Source: Vanilla planifolia
Taxonomy: Eukaryota > Streptophyta > Magnoliopsida > Asparagales > Orchidaceae
NCBI GenBank assembly: GCA_023846275.1
Contig: CM043872.1
Coordinates: 12,951,170-13,015,169, forward strand
Direction of reading: 5' to 3'
Length of the DNA: 64,000 nucleotides
Below the pieces are notes generated by a model. That model worked only from the letters and a program-made list of their open reading frames with translations, was not told where the DNA came from and did not search any database. The translations under genes were made by a program, and so were the position numbers. Positions within the stretch are counted from its first letter, which is position 1. Every line of letters starts with the position of its first letter. Shown piece by piece: positions 27,082 through 42,000 of the stretch.

Positions 27082-30000
27082 CTGTTAAAAATTCCAAAAA
27101 TTAGATGAAGAGCTTCTTAACATGCTATAACGATGATCGAAAACTCAATCCAAAGGAAGCTAAAGGAAGGCGGTTTGCTCAAGTAAACTGTTTGATTGGA
27201 AAACTGTTAATCACTAAATCCAGGAAACTCTTAAACAAGATTTCAAAGCCACAAGATACGGATGATATCAACATATCCTTCCTTTAAGAAGTGTAGCAAA
27301 AGCATATCTTTCCTTTAAAAAATGTGCTACTAAACTAGGTATGATAACTGTTAGCCTTTTAAGGAATGCAATCATATCTCAATCCCTGTTTAATTTATTA
27401 CTTGATGGAAGAGTTGTTTGAGCTTATCTTGAATTTGAGCAAAGGAACATCAGTGGTTGTTGTTTTAACCAGTTTAGAAGCAAGTACCACGTGATAAGCC
27501 ATTCACATTTCATTAGTTATCACTAACAATCAAGTTCAATTTGAGGCCACATTATCTAACTTTAAGTTCACCTCTCGTTATCCCTAACTTAGAAAAGGAA
27601 CATTCCCATTCCAGTTTTTAGACACTCATGTTTTGTTTAGTTGTTCAAGAGTAAAGTTGAGCTTTATTCCCATCTCTTTTGAGTTTTGCATTCTCTTTTG
27701 TTGTCGGAGTAGAGTCGGAGAGCCTTCATCGGTTCTTAATTCCTGCAATCTCTCGGTAGTATTCTAAATTCCAAAAATTCTACACAAGACCTGCTCTCCA
27801 TCACACTTTGTCAACAAAGTGCATATCTCCTAAAAAGGTTTTAGGCCAAGACATGGATCAAGCTTTGGTATCAAAGCCTCCTTTCCCACGTCTATGAAGA
27901 ATTCAGCATGCCACTAATTCATAGAGGACTGCACAACGACATTATATAGTGACAAGGATTGACAAAGAAGGTAGAGCCATGTCACAAAGAGCAGAAGCAC
28001 CCGTAGTATGGGATGTGAACTTCGTAAAACTTGCATAATAAGCATAGGCACTAGTTGAAATCCTTAAGCAGCAAATTCCAGCAGAGATTGTTGCGCTGCA
28101 ACAACAAGAGGAGGTTCCTCGTCATGTGGAAAGAAACATGAGGCCAAGGCATGGGTCCATCTCGAGACCCTCATTTTAGAGACAATGACTTCAACATCAT
28201 TGCTCCTCAACTAGTTGAAGATCAGACCTTCTAAGGTTGATGTTGAGATTGAACAACCAACATATGATAGGAAGATCAAAGGTAAGAAATGAGATTCTTG
28301 GCTCAAACGATTGGAGAACTTCATTCCTTATGAGTACTCCAAGATAAGGTTGTCTTTGCACGCTCACTACTGCATTCAGGAGCAGCAGAAGTATGCAGCT
28401 AAAGTATTTACCGAATCACTTGTGGGAGAACCTTTACCCTACATAAAAAGGAACACAGGAGACAGTGGTAGTCTTAAGACAATGAAAGGATAGATGGTTC
28501 AAGATTGCACGAGTTTTACAGACAAGCAATTATGCTTGGTTTTGGAAGTTGATGACAAATCCATGCAGAGAAAATATCTTCTTGGCTTGCAGCACATCTC
28601 ACCACTAAACTATAACTCTTTCCTATCACATCGATTTGGCAACCAACTTTGCTTGCGATAACAAACCAACGGTAGCAACAAAAGAGCCCATAGTAAAAAA
28701 CTTAAAATAAGTCTTCTCGACCTTCTTTTTTTTCTTCCTCTCTCTTCTAAAAACTTTGTGATATGACTTGAGCATAAAAAGAAAAAGGGACATGACAAAT
28801 ACAGGTGCTGGAATTTACATCTATAATTGAAGAATGCTACAAGAGATAGTTAAGAAAAGAAAGCTAACTTGCAATTGAAGGAGAAATGGATTTGGACGCG
28901 AATTAAAAACTCAGATTCTGAGCATAGCAAGAAAAGGTCTGTGATAAGACTATACCTCTTCTTCTAAAAGGTCTGTGATAAAAACTACAAGTAGTAAGAA
29001 AAAGGGACATACCAAAGATAGGTGCTGAAATTTACATCTATAATTGAAGAATGCCCCAATGAGAAAGTCAGGAAAAGAAAGCTAACCTTACAATCGAAGG
29101 AGAAATGGATTTGGATAGATTAAAAATTGTAGATCCTATCCTTTCCTTGATGACTAAATAAAAGAGAAAAGAGTTAGAATTGAACAGCACCGAATGACGA
29201 GAAGCATTGTATACCCTTTGTATATAAGTCAAGCATGACTTGATTGTGGTCATAATTAACCCTGACAACCAAAAGTACTTGATTGCAAAAAGCTTGACAG
29301 AAAAGCTCAAATTAGAGAATATCACATTTGTGACTCTGTGCTTAACAAGCTAGACCCAAAAAGATAATATAAGCAAGGATTGAGAAGCATTATTGATTTA
29401 CTTCGCCATTGACAAATATTACATCAATGAAATGTAGTGCAAGACATTACCTGAGGTAGAATTCTACGGGAGACCTCAAAGGTACAATTTCAAAAACAAT
29501 GGATAGCAATGCACCACTAAAACGACCTTATGACTATCGACCTGGAGATAACAATGAAAAAGGAACAACATACGTTTAATTGTTGTCAAAAACATATATT
29601 AATACTAGTTTGCCAACCAAAACTAGGCAAGCAACATTCAAAGTTCTAGACGAGAGGCGTGCTAAAGGAGTTGTTAAAGAAGTACTTTTCTTTATTTGAT
29701 TTCCTTGATCTATATCCTAAGTGTCATGGAACGTGAGATGCGGCTATTGCTTTAGTATCCTTCATCAAATTCAATGTTTTATAGAAAGTCGGTAATATAA
29801 ACAGAAGAGATCAAAACACAAGTTATTAAATTGTTGGAGCATAAATTATCAAGCCTAGTAGCACTTGGGTCAACAGTTGTTTTGATGCCAAAGAAAGATG
29901 GTGGATAGAAAACACTTATCGGCTTGCGCATTGAACAAAACTAAAATAGTGAAGGAGCACCACAACACCTAGTAATTGTCTCTGACCTTCTTCGCAAAAG

Positions 30001-33000
30001 TCAATTGAAGCTAAAATAAAAAAAGGGCATCTTCACTCAAAAACCATTATCTAGTTGTGTTTTAAAGTTGGATTGCCCAAAGCCAAGAAACATCACAAAG
30101 TACATAGCTTTCTTGGAGCATGCCAATATATATTCAAAAGTTCAGCCATCATTTTCAATGATTACAATTCCTCTACATGCATTTACCAAAGCTGATGAAA
30201 AGTTTGAATGGCTCGATATGTAGGACGATATCTCCAATTAAAGAGAAAAATTAGCAACACACAAATGCTAAGCTTATCCACTTATGCAATGGCCAACATT
30301 ACTACATTCAACTATTTGTAGGCACAATACTTATGCAAGATGGGAAACTAGTCTACCATTGAGGGATGCCATAAGGAGCACACAAGAACTACCTAAACTA
30401 TGACAAAGAACCACATGCACTTCATCAAGCTATTAAACATCAACCATTGTAGCTCTTGGGAAAAGAGACCATTAGTCACTTCAACATCTACAAACACCAT
30501 CAAAGTTGTAGAAAATCCATCATACAAAATTGATAAACTATTTGCAACAATTTAGTCAAAAATTAAGTATAAGAAACAAGTGCAAAATAAGCCAACCAAT
30601 TATCATGCCTTCCTATTACTCTATTTGTCTGCATGTATGTAGATTGCAATAGCATTATAGAAAGAATTTTACTTTTATATAAAAATGATGTCTCCTTTTG
30701 AGAGATCATGATTGAACTGAAAGATTAAAAAGAACAAAATAAAAAAAATTAAAAATTAGCTTTTTTTATAAATGAGACTATGCATTCTAGCAAAAGGAGG
30801 ACTCGCTGGGTTTGAGAAATGCATACATCAAAGGTGACATCATACTTTGTCATGATAGAGACAATCTTGAAAAAACAAAAGTGTGTTTATTGGTTAAGGC
30901 TACAACTTGATATAGAAAGGTTCGTGCAAGGATTCATGCTATATAGCACATCAAAGCCTTCCAAAAAACAACTAGAACTATACACCCTTTGTCAATACCT
31001 AACTAAAAATGGGACACATTCATGGATTTTCTAAAAATCCTATCTAATCCATTGGGGATACAATTATATTAGTCACATTGTGCAAAAACTCTTAAGACGA
31101 CAATCTTGATGCCATGCAAGCACATAATTACATGATAGAAAGCCACCAAATTCCAAGTTCCTTAGAAGATTTTGAAAAACTCAATGGGCTATGATAGATA
31201 CCATACTAAATAATAGTCAACATTCCATCCATGGATGGACAATTAGACTGAAGTGGTCATAGGAGCATAATACACCTACAAGAAGCAAATCATGCTCATC
31301 AACCAAAGACATAAGAATGACAGCATGTCATAACATTAATATGTCTACAATCGAGTAGTACATAGCTCTCCACTAAGAAGAGCACAACAAAGTGTTTTTG
31401 GATATTTGCACATAGTTCTTTTGATTTGGAATTTTTCTTTAATGAAACACTACAAACAAGAGAAGATGGAGTAGATTATGCATGACAATTTAAAGAGAAG
31501 ATATGTCTAATCCATTCAAAAGTGGAAAATCAATTATAGATGACTCAACAAAAATACAATAAGAGGCATGATTAATACAAAGTGAAGACAAGGCTCAAAA
31601 TTGATAATTCATGCCTACACAAAGACAACTTGAGAGGATAAGCAAACTAAAACACATCAAATACAAACCTTTCATCGTCTTTAAAATGGTGGGAGACAAT
31701 ACCCATCACCTGTACTTTCCCTTATACATGAGTATTTCTTAGTGTTGTATACAAAAAATCAAATAAAATTTGAGCCCTCAAAGTTGGATGAAGAGATTTT
31801 GAAAGTTCTATCACCTTTGGACAATCTTTCCTTGAGACAAGAACAAAATTTGCAGGATGATGCAAATTTGGAGAGGAAGATGATCACCACATGAAAGAGT
31901 ACCAAAAAGACTTGCAAAAATGATAAGGAAAACTTCCATCAAAGGTAAAATGGTTCATGCTAGAATGAGGCCAACCTCAATTTCACAAGTATTGACTTAG
32001 AAGTGTCTCTTATTCAAAGAGAGGGACCTTTAAGCAAGGGATTAGTCAAGGGCCTTTTATAACATTATAATCCTCAAAAATATCATCAAAACAGATTTAA
32101 AAAGAATGCAACCAAAACAAGAATGGAAGAAAAAATTTTGGCAACAAATCAAACAAATACATTAGAGATCAAATTGCCCAATTCGTGATTGCCCCGTCCA
32201 ATGAAGACAATCATACCGTTTGATAGTAGGGAATTTTTCCAAGAGAGTTCATTAAATTGTTTAATGGACAATATTAACCCATCCAATCAATATTAAGCTT
32301 TTTGATGCAAGACACCCCATCTTATGGAGGTGATTGAACCAAAGACAGAAGGTGATTTTCAACATTGATACAAGAGATTCAATCGAATGGTCTAATCAAA
32401 ATGTCAATTTATCCAATTCTTTGTGAAGATTTGATCAAATTGTTCAATTGGGCTGAACAGAATCATCCAATTCCACAACAAATACCCTATTCAAAGAAAC
32501 AAACCAATAGATTTGGATCCATCATCATATTCAATTTGAAATAGATTTAACGATACAAGAATCAAGTAGCTTCATGAACCAATTGAGAAGATTGATTATC
32601 CAAGAAATGAATCTTCTTGAATTTCGTATCATGTTTAGCTTAAGATTGCACTTATCCTATAAAATTTGAATTAGATTATGAATTATTGTTGTAAATCTTT
32701 TAGAGATTTTGAAGTATAACAAGAGTTTTCCAAGAGGTGATGGGTCCTATTATCTCTACTTTAGAAAAGAAGCATCCTAATTAATGTTTTCAGACCCTTC
32801 TATTTCATTGAATATTTTGGTAAATAAGGTTTAGTTTCTCCCCCATCTCTTCTAATTCTATAAAATCTATGAGATCTTTCATTGTGGAATGAGAACTTAG
32901 AATTCATCAGTTTTTTATTCCTGCAATCCTACAAGATTATTTAAAATTCCAGAAATTTTAGGTTAAACCCACCCTACTTGACCCTTTGTCAGCAGGGAGT

Positions 33001-36000
33001 ATAAGTAAAAGAGACCAAGAGAGAAAGACATGGATCAAGAAGAAAATCAAGTAGCTGATTCTCTGGCAAAGTGCTAGGATCCAATGATTTTTATGAGCCT
33101 CAATATCCCAAGCACCAAAGTAGCAACCTCTGAACTTGACATACCCAAGTATTGCTTATCCGAGGAATGGAATACTTCTTAAGCTTCAAGCAGCAACAAA
33201 AAGTTCAAAAGCTAGCTAGTTTTATTATTGGCAGAGAACTTCTCTATCCAAGATTGTAAATTCCAACCTCTTGATAACATGCAACTCGAGTACAATAGAA
33301 ATGGAATGGTCAATAAGGAGAACAATGAAGATGCAAAATCAGTGAGATATAATACTGGTTGTTGGATCTCTCCAAGATCCAAATTAATAAAACCTGCAAT
33401 AGTTTCCCAACATCAGGTGGTTGTTTTGTAGCATTTGAGAAGATTTTGGAAGCGATGACAATGTTTTGAGACAACACAAGTCAATTCCCAACGTTCATGC
33501 ATTCCCCAGCAAAGGAGTTTTGATAAATTAGATCAAGGGAATTACATGACATTAGATCTGCAATCATTTAAATCAACTTCAAATTTTTGGAGAAGGGCAT
33601 TCCAAGTCCATCCCATCATAGCCAATACAGGAAAATAAATAGGGTCCTAAAGGACCACATGAAGGAGATATCTCATATTTGAAATTCAAAATCCTATATC
33701 ATGAAGATCTTAAGCCTAACAGACGTGAGGAGAATTGGAAATGCTGCCTCCGAAGACCACAAATGGGACAAGCGCTGCCTCTGACCCCATGATAGAAAGC
33801 TATGTTCAAGGAATGACGGCAAGTAAAGCATGCTGAGATTTGTAATTCTTCTTCCCCTATCTATCATATATTCTTCTACATGGTCTTGTAATAAAAGATC
33901 GATAATACAAGAGGCTATCTGTAAGCTTTTAAAGTTCTTGTGTTCCTAACCTGTGCCTCCCATTAAGTCCCAACTTGGTAACCAAAACCTGCATCAACAA
34001 TAACGTTTTGTGCCTTTTGCATGATCGTTGAGTTTCTTTGCAGCAACTTGTAATTCATTAAATCATCTCAAAATATTTCTTGAGTACCAACCAGATTATA
34101 ATAGATTAATGGAAAATTATTTACCATAACTTCTTTTGATTGGAGCAACATAAGCTCCAAATGCCCTATTCCCAGCTGATGGAATATTGGACTCCTCAAA
34201 CCTTACTGAAAAATGTGGTTTTGCTCTAAGTCCACCACTCTTTATTAATCGAACAAATCTCAAGAGGGATTCTTCAGGAATATTAAGCGATGCAGCATTC
34301 AACTCAATTGTGTCAAAACCCAAGCTTTTACATTCCTGAATAAAAATCAAGTTAAACAGAAAGCATCTCTACATGAAATGGCATAATAGACTTCTGAACG
34401 TGTAACAAACCTCCACATACTGTTTAAAAGCAACAGGCCCCTTCCGGAGTAGATGTTCTGCCCAATCACCAGTACTCACATATACATTGTGCCTATGGGC
34501 TAAGTCGGTAATTTCTTTGATGAAAGTGTTAGGCATCAAACTATGTGAGCCACCTGAAAACTTCAAACCATCTACAAATTGCCCCATAGATTCTAAGATA
34601 TCCTGGACAAATATAAACATAATTTGGTTTATATTACACAAACATACAAAAGGAAACAAAAAATAATAACATTAAGATTAAGTGCTGAAAAAATAGGTGC
34701 AGCAAGTACTTCAATTCAGAAATATTTTCGTGCAAGCTAAAAATTCATTGTAAACCTATCATCTAGAATGTTTTGACTCTCTTTGTACTTTGAGGTTAGG
34801 GTTTTCTTAAGACACAAAAACTGTTGGGAGCCGTTATTAAAAACAGCAGCAAATCTACAAGACAAGCATATAGAAAAAATTATCATTAAGATATACAACA
34901 GCATTACCCTTAAAAAGATTTTCTTTTTCCTTCAGAGATGACTGCTTGGAGAAGTGGTGGCAATCATCATAGGTGGTAAACCATTTCTCCCCACTAGTTC
35001 ATGAAACTTTTGGGATCATCCGTTGGTGTACAATATAATAAAAAAAGAAATAAATAAAAAATAGAAAAGACAAATGACATGTAGAGAGATATGTGAAGCT
35101 TTATACAAAAGCCTTTGAATAAGAGCTGCTTATCGCCTAGTAATACCTTCATCCCTTCCTATAGGTAACCACAAGATGATTACTCCCCACCCTTATTGAT
35201 CCCAAGGCCAAAGGCCCATCAATTTTTCACTTGGTTAGTCATTAAAATATATCAAACTATTGGAAATCTAATTTTATGTTGTACCTTAAAAATTTATAAG
35301 ATATAGTATCATATTGTCTTAATTACATATCATTTCTTTTTTGTTTTTACTTTTCTCATCTTTCATATCTATTATATGTATATTATATATATAACAAAGT
35401 TTCAAAAATGTTAAACGTCATATCCCTATCTCAGCCACATCTCATAATCACTACAAGCTATCATTTGCTAATAAATCAACCTATTTGTTAATTCAAGAAT
35501 TACCCAGAGCTCAATAATTAACATTTCTACTAAGAAATGTACAACAAGCAAATAATTCATCTCTTTATAATATCATAATATATTTTCTTATTTGTCCATA
35601 ATGTAAATCCTTTTCATTTTCTCAACTAATCTTACTCTTTGTATACTAATCATTTTCAAACATTCACAATACAAATCCCATAATGTAATGAGTAAAATAA
35701 TCAAAACAGTGCACTTGAATAAATCATTTTTCTCATGTGAGATATGTAAGCATATAAAACAATACATAAGCATTAATAGTATTTGAAAAAACTCAGACTA
35801 TAACATTAAATATATCATCATTGCAACAAATAATTTTCAAGTGTATCAATATCAATTAATTTATCAAGTATCTAAATAAACATATGACAAACATCTTCAA
35901 CCCACAAACATAAAAATCATCAAAATAAAACTCATTATTTTAATTAAATTTGATAGAAAAAATTTACTATTTTTAACATCTCATTGGATATGCTACCTAC

Positions 36001-39000
36001 CAATTTTTTTGACATGTCAATATCTTATCTTTTTGTCGAGAGTCCATCATGTCAAACTATCTAAGAATGATTTGAATTGTTGGCTCATTGGTACGTCTAA
36101 TAATTGGCTAGTGTATCATTGTTTTCAAAATATTTAGGGGCAATAAACATGGTTTAGCTAGGAAACAAAAATAGAGGGAGGGTGTGTGTGGAAGAGAGAA
36201 TGAGAGAGTGAGTGTAAGAAAACAACCACCTTTTGCCATTCTCGGTCAGCCTTTTTATAGAACTCAACCAATTATATGAGCTTTTAAAAAAAATTCAACT
36301 TGAGCATGCAATGATTCAAGAAAGTTCAAAAAAGTTGGATGCACGAGTTTGCCCACACTTGCATGAGACATCATGCTCCCCCCTTCGAATGCTCAGTCAA
36401 ATGTGTTCCATGCACACAATGTTACACACATGCACAATTTCACAATGCACACTATTTTGCATGCACATCCTTGCTTCTCTACCTGCCAACTATATCTTAT
36501 AAACTTAAGCAATTTATTTATGTTATTTTTATATCCATGCCAAAAACCTTATTTTATTGAATATATATTGTTTATTATATTATCTTATTACTTATTTATT
36601 TTACTTTTACTAAATTGGAGTGATATTTAATACCCTTGATCTACTCCACAAATTATCCCACTTACAAATGTTTGGTCACCCCTTTATAAAAAAGTAAAAA
36701 TAGAGTATGCTTTCTTTAATTTTTTAAATTCTTTATATTATCTCACAATCAAGTATCTTAAAAAATTCATCAAGTTTTTTAAATATTCTATCCCTAAAAT
36801 TTTAGTTTGCATATATATATCATAATTTCTTAACATCAACTAATATTTCTATCAAGTTTTAATATTAAAGTTATTGTTTTTGAAATACTTTCAATAACTT
36901 GTCTATCAATCAAATCTACAAAATTATCATGATTAAATTTATCTATTTTTTATAATGCTATATTATTATTATAATTTTGAAACTATGTCTACTATAGTAG
37001 TCATTACAATTTTTTTTCAATATTTTTCAATTAGTTTATTTATCAATATTCAAGAATTTTCTTAGTCAAATTTTCTTAAATACAACAAATTTGGAGAATT
37101 AACATTTCTCCCCTCAATATGAAATTATCTTCAAAATTTAAAACAAATTAATATATTTTCTTATAACATAAGAACAAAAAAGTTAAATTGACAAATAACA
37201 TCCTAGTTTTTAAGTATGGATATACTATTATAACAAGGATTACATAGAAAAATTATTACACCATATTATTTTCTTTATATTATATTATTACTTGAAATAA
37301 TTAATGATTAACAAATGATATTTTAGAAAACTTTTTTAACACCAAAGATAACATCTAACTATCAAACTCTATAGAAAGAAAATATGGCCAGCATTAACAA
37401 TGAAGCAAAATAGAGAATGCAGCATATGATTTTTTGTGAACTACTATTGATATTAACTACTTTTACTCATAATCTAGATAAAGTAGTTGATGCTTTGGCA
37501 AGAAAACCAACTATAATTCCTTAGGTTTAGTCCAAGCATATGATGGAGATGTTTCATCTCCCACATTTTATGAGTATAACTATCTAGTTGAAGCTGAAAA
37601 TTGGATAAAAAAGTTGTACAAGCTTTTTTATTAGATGATCCATGAGTAGAACTTGTTATATTAACTCTAAATGGAGCAACAAACATTAGATGGAGAGCCA
37701 ATAGAAACTCTAATTTGATGGACGACTTATCGATAAGATTTTTTTTGGAAGAACCTCTACATGACATTTTAAGAGTGGTATGTCCTTATACTTACTAGGG
37801 ACATAATGAGGGAAGAACTAAGCTTATTAATCTAAAATGACATTGTCAATAAATATGAGTAGAGGTTTAGTTTTCTAACTTGTTATTCAACAAAAGCTCG
37901 TTATGCATGTTCAAAAGCCCTCTAGAATTCACAAATCATTTGAATTCACCAATTCCAATAGGGATAAAAAACTTCTAATAAAAGGAACAAGAAACTTATA
38001 GAGTTTCATAGTTTTCAAATGAACATAACAACATCGAGTTTCTTTTGACATAATGTCACATGACGAGTTTCTATTTAAATTCACCAATTCCAAATGGGAT
38101 AAGAAACTTCTAATAAAGTTTCATAACCCTCTCCTGAACATCTAGTACTATCGAGCTTCTATTGGCAACATATCACATGCATAACAAGCTAGAAAAGTGA
38201 ACCTGTGATCATATTCAATGATAATTATACTATGTTGGATTAATTGACTAAACTCTTCTCAAATTGTCTCTGGCAGATTTAAAGACATCACTTTTCAAAT
38301 ACCGTGTAGAAATCCTTCCAAAAAATAAAGCCATCCATCAAACCAAAACTTCTATTGGCTTTCCTACCAACTTTTTGTTGTTCCATTTAAACCCAATACA
38401 ACGAGTTTTACTTACCAAACATTTGGGCATCTCATCCCATAAAAAATTTTGTTTAGTTTTTTTTAATCAAATTTTTAACTTCGACTAGATCAACTAAACT
38501 CACAAAATATAAGGGGTGAAACATTTCCATCATGTTCACATAAACTTGAGGCATTATAGCTAATTTTCTCATTAAAATTCTAATCACTTCACCTAGGGTC
38601 TGAAATAAGAGTAGATAATATTAACAATAATTGTTCTTGAGAAATCTTGGGCTATCATCTCTATCAACTTTATCATTAATTAGTTGTATCTTTTTCTCAC
38701 ATAATTTGATTGTCAAATATCATCTTTGGTGTGAAAAAATTTTCAAATATGTCAATTATTAATCATAAATAATTCAAAACAATAACAACATAAAGAAAAT
38801 TATACACTTGTCTATAAGGTATAATCCCTGTTATGATATGCTACCCACACTTTACGAATAGAATGTCATTTGCCAATTAAACTTCTGTGTTTTGATATAA
38901 TAAGAAAATATCCTAACATCTTAAAGTTTGATAAAAAAATTAAATGAGGGGAGAAATTATAAAATATTGATAAAGAAATTGAATGAAAAAAATCGAAAAT

Positions 39001-42000
39001 TAAAAAAAAAAAAAAAAAAAAGCTAAAATGACTATTATAATAGACACGGTCACAAAACTATAATAATACCATATCATTCTGAAGAGCAAAATTAGAGAAA
39101 TTTAATGATAATAATTTTGTTTTGCTATAATAAGATTTGATTCGAACAAATTGTTGAAGGTATTTTTAAAATAATAATTTTAATATTAGAAAATGGTTAA
39201 AAATATCAAATAATATCTAAAGTTGTTTGATTGTAAGATCAAAAAATCCAAAAAAGTTCAATCAAATGTATTATTTTTCTACTCCATTAGAAATGGGTTG
39301 TCAAGGGTTGGTAAGTGGGAAGGTTGGTGGAGGGGATCTAAAGCCATAAAATATCAAGTGACCTTGATAAAAATAAAATAAACAAATAATAAGATAATAT
39401 AATAAAAGAGTAAGCAATATACATATAAAACAAGACTTTCAACACATGTGGATATAAAAATAACATAAAATAAATTACCTAAGCATACAAAATAACAAAG
39501 AAGCACGGATAAACATGCAAAGCAGCACATCTGAGTGGAACATGGCCCAAGGAAAGTACACAAAGAGCATCACATGAATAATCACATGAAATACAAACCC
39601 AAATGAGTATGCACTCAGGAAGGAGTGCATGTGCGCCTCTGCACATGTACGGGTGAACATAAGCAAATTTAACACATAAAACCAACATTTTTTGTCTTTC
39701 TTGAGCTGTTGTATGCTCAAGTTGGAACTTCTTTCAAATCTCATATAATTGATCATTTGAACCTTATAAAAGAAAGAGGGCCAATAATAATAATAATAAA
39801 CAACATGTGGGCATGCTAAGCATGCATAAGGGAAAAATTCTGTTTTAGATTAACTTGGCCAATCTAATGTACACAAACAAATCTCTCTTTTAGATTCAAC
39901 ATGGCTTATTGGTTAAAAGATCAATTATAAGTTGATTAAATAATTAAGAAATTCATGATTGAGAAAAAAAAATCAAGAGAGAAGACAAAATGATAAAAAT
40001 CGTTGAGCAATACAAGACAAAGTGACTCACAAGACCAGCTACACATAGAACATCGCTGCACGCCCGTCGGAGCAAGTGCAACAACGCATGGAGGCTTTGG
40101 CATGTGCAAGGGAAGGCGTGGCACATAGGACATCCAAGTCCATAGTGTGGAAATGCCGCACATGCACAACACATGCGCAGTAGATATACCAACTGCAAAC
40201 GTGTGCACATATATGCGCATGTGGCAGCACTTACAACTGCACGCAATCCATGCACATGGAAGGTATACCTAGACAAAACATGCTTGAACATTAACATGGG
40301 TGCAAATGTCTATGTAGGTGTGGCAAAATGTGCAAATAGAACCTTGTAGCACAGATTTTTGTGAGTGGTTTTTTTTTTCAACCTCATATATTATATGAAG
40401 AATAAAATAATATGTATTTTATAACAAAATATTATATCCAAATCTTTATAAAAAACGAAAAAATGACAATGATGGTATTCCTAATATTTGGAAAAAAAAC
40501 TCTCTTTTTTCTTTAGTTTCTTTGCTATTTTCAAGCTTCAATTTTATTATTACAACTCTAAAAAGGTTTGTTGTGAAGAACTCGAATCAAGTTGTAAAAG
40601 AGAATCAGGAGTCTTAGTTGAGATCACCGATTATGCTACCATCAAGTCCAGAGGCTCAAGAAACTTTATTAACCCAACAATACAAGTATTAATGGAGATG
40701 ACCTCAATCTCATTTTATGACGAATTTAAAAAACAATTCGTCTAAAAAAATATTATTAATCAAAGCAACTCTAGATTAAGTGATAACTCAAAGATAATTA
40801 AAAATGAAGATGACGATGGCATCATCAACCTCACACTTTTGACTCACAAGAATTAATAACATCTTTTCAATGTAAATGCTACACTTAATTTGCCTAATTA
40901 TGATAGTATAATAGATATAAAGAAATTAAATATCTTATTAGAACAACTAAGGGCATATTTTTCTTTGTATGATAATCCATCAATTGATAAGATGGTGTAT
41001 GCTCAATTAAAAATGACGAATCATGTGTTAGCCTAGTGTAATACTCACTTAAAAATTAGTACAACTACTGAGATGAAATGAAACCATTTTAAAAATTAAT
41101 TAGAAAAAAAATTATCTCATTAGTTATATAAAGAAAAGATAGAGAAGGTGACATAAATTACAACACCAAAAACAACAAACGATACAAGAATATGCCACAA
41201 AATTTTAATAATAAATCGTAAGATTGGGAATACCCATTGACGAGATGCAAATATTGTCAAAATATACTGTAAGTCTACACTATCCTACTGCCATTGAATT
41301 AACTCTTTTCTATTAAATCTTTAAAATAAATTAGCACATTTGCAATGGCTCTCAAAAAGAAGAATCAAAGCAAAAAGAAAAACATAGAAGAAACAAATAC
41401 CAAAAAATCTTAGTACAAGTTCAAAACTTGGTGCCAAATGAAAGAGTATATCTAACAGAACATGTTACGATGATGACTACCAATACTCTTTCACATAGAA
41501 CTCAAAAGTACTAAAATGATTATTATAAGATGAAAAGACACCTACAGCAAACATGTTAAAAATTATATCATGAACTATTTTAAAAAAGTTTAAGAAGGGA
41601 TACTTAAAACCCCTCTTCAAGTTGATAGAAGTTTATCTTTTATGATAAATCTAAAAAAGATATCTTATGAAACAAAATAAAAAGAAGAATCATTCTATTA
41701 GAATTTAAATAACAAAAGAGCTTATCAATGCTATTATTCACATTGAAAATAATAAAAATATACTATAAGAAATTATTGTGAAAAGATTAAACCTAGAGGC
41801 TATGAGGGCTACATAAGTAGATTCATAAAGACTCCAAGACGAGAGTTAAAAAATAATACAATGTAAAATTTATCATCATCAAAGATTATGCTAATGAGAT
41901 TATCTGTGAAGAAATATCTGTAAATGTTTGCCAAATTATATTGATGAATTCATACTTATGGCATCGAGATATCGCCTACTATTGACAAGTATAACGATAT

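Larger units (their letters stand above)
27480..33037 (+). mobile_element. Decayed Ty3/Gypsy LTR retrotransposon inside HSA32 intron 3
   Basis: This element has full architecture but is riddled with stops. It lies on the + strand, antisense to HSA32. In order I see the left LTR ending at ATCA (27860), a perfect-looking primer site TGGTATCAAAGCC (27866-27878), and gag remains from about 27980. A duplicated gag zinc-region 'DKYRCWNLHL'-like stretch follows at about 28.8 and 29.0 kb. A reverse-transcriptase start reads VLMPKKDGG (about 29890), and a connection segment reads SFLGACQYI (about 30105). RNase H reads LMQDGKL...GAHKNYLNYDKEPHAL (about 30330-30440). An integrase N-terminal end reads YWLRLQLDIERFVQGF (about 30885-30935), followed by a LYTL plus W..I linker. 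An integrase core end reads FHPWMDN-stop-TEVV (about 31221-31259). The right LTR ends near 33037. The order is the standard gag-PR-RT-RNH-IN of Ty3/Gypsy. Confidence 0.85.
27082..34124 (-). other. HSA32 intron 3 (7,043 bases)
   Basis: The donor is GTAAAT and the acceptor AACAG. It contains a Ty3/Gypsy element in the opposite orientation to HSA32 (about 27.48-33.04 kb) and about 0.9 kb of further unclassified relic. Confidence 0.9.

Noticed and set aside
26889-27104. 71-residue + strand frame
   Set aside because: It is antisense to HSA32 exon 4, whose - strand frame is clearly conserved.
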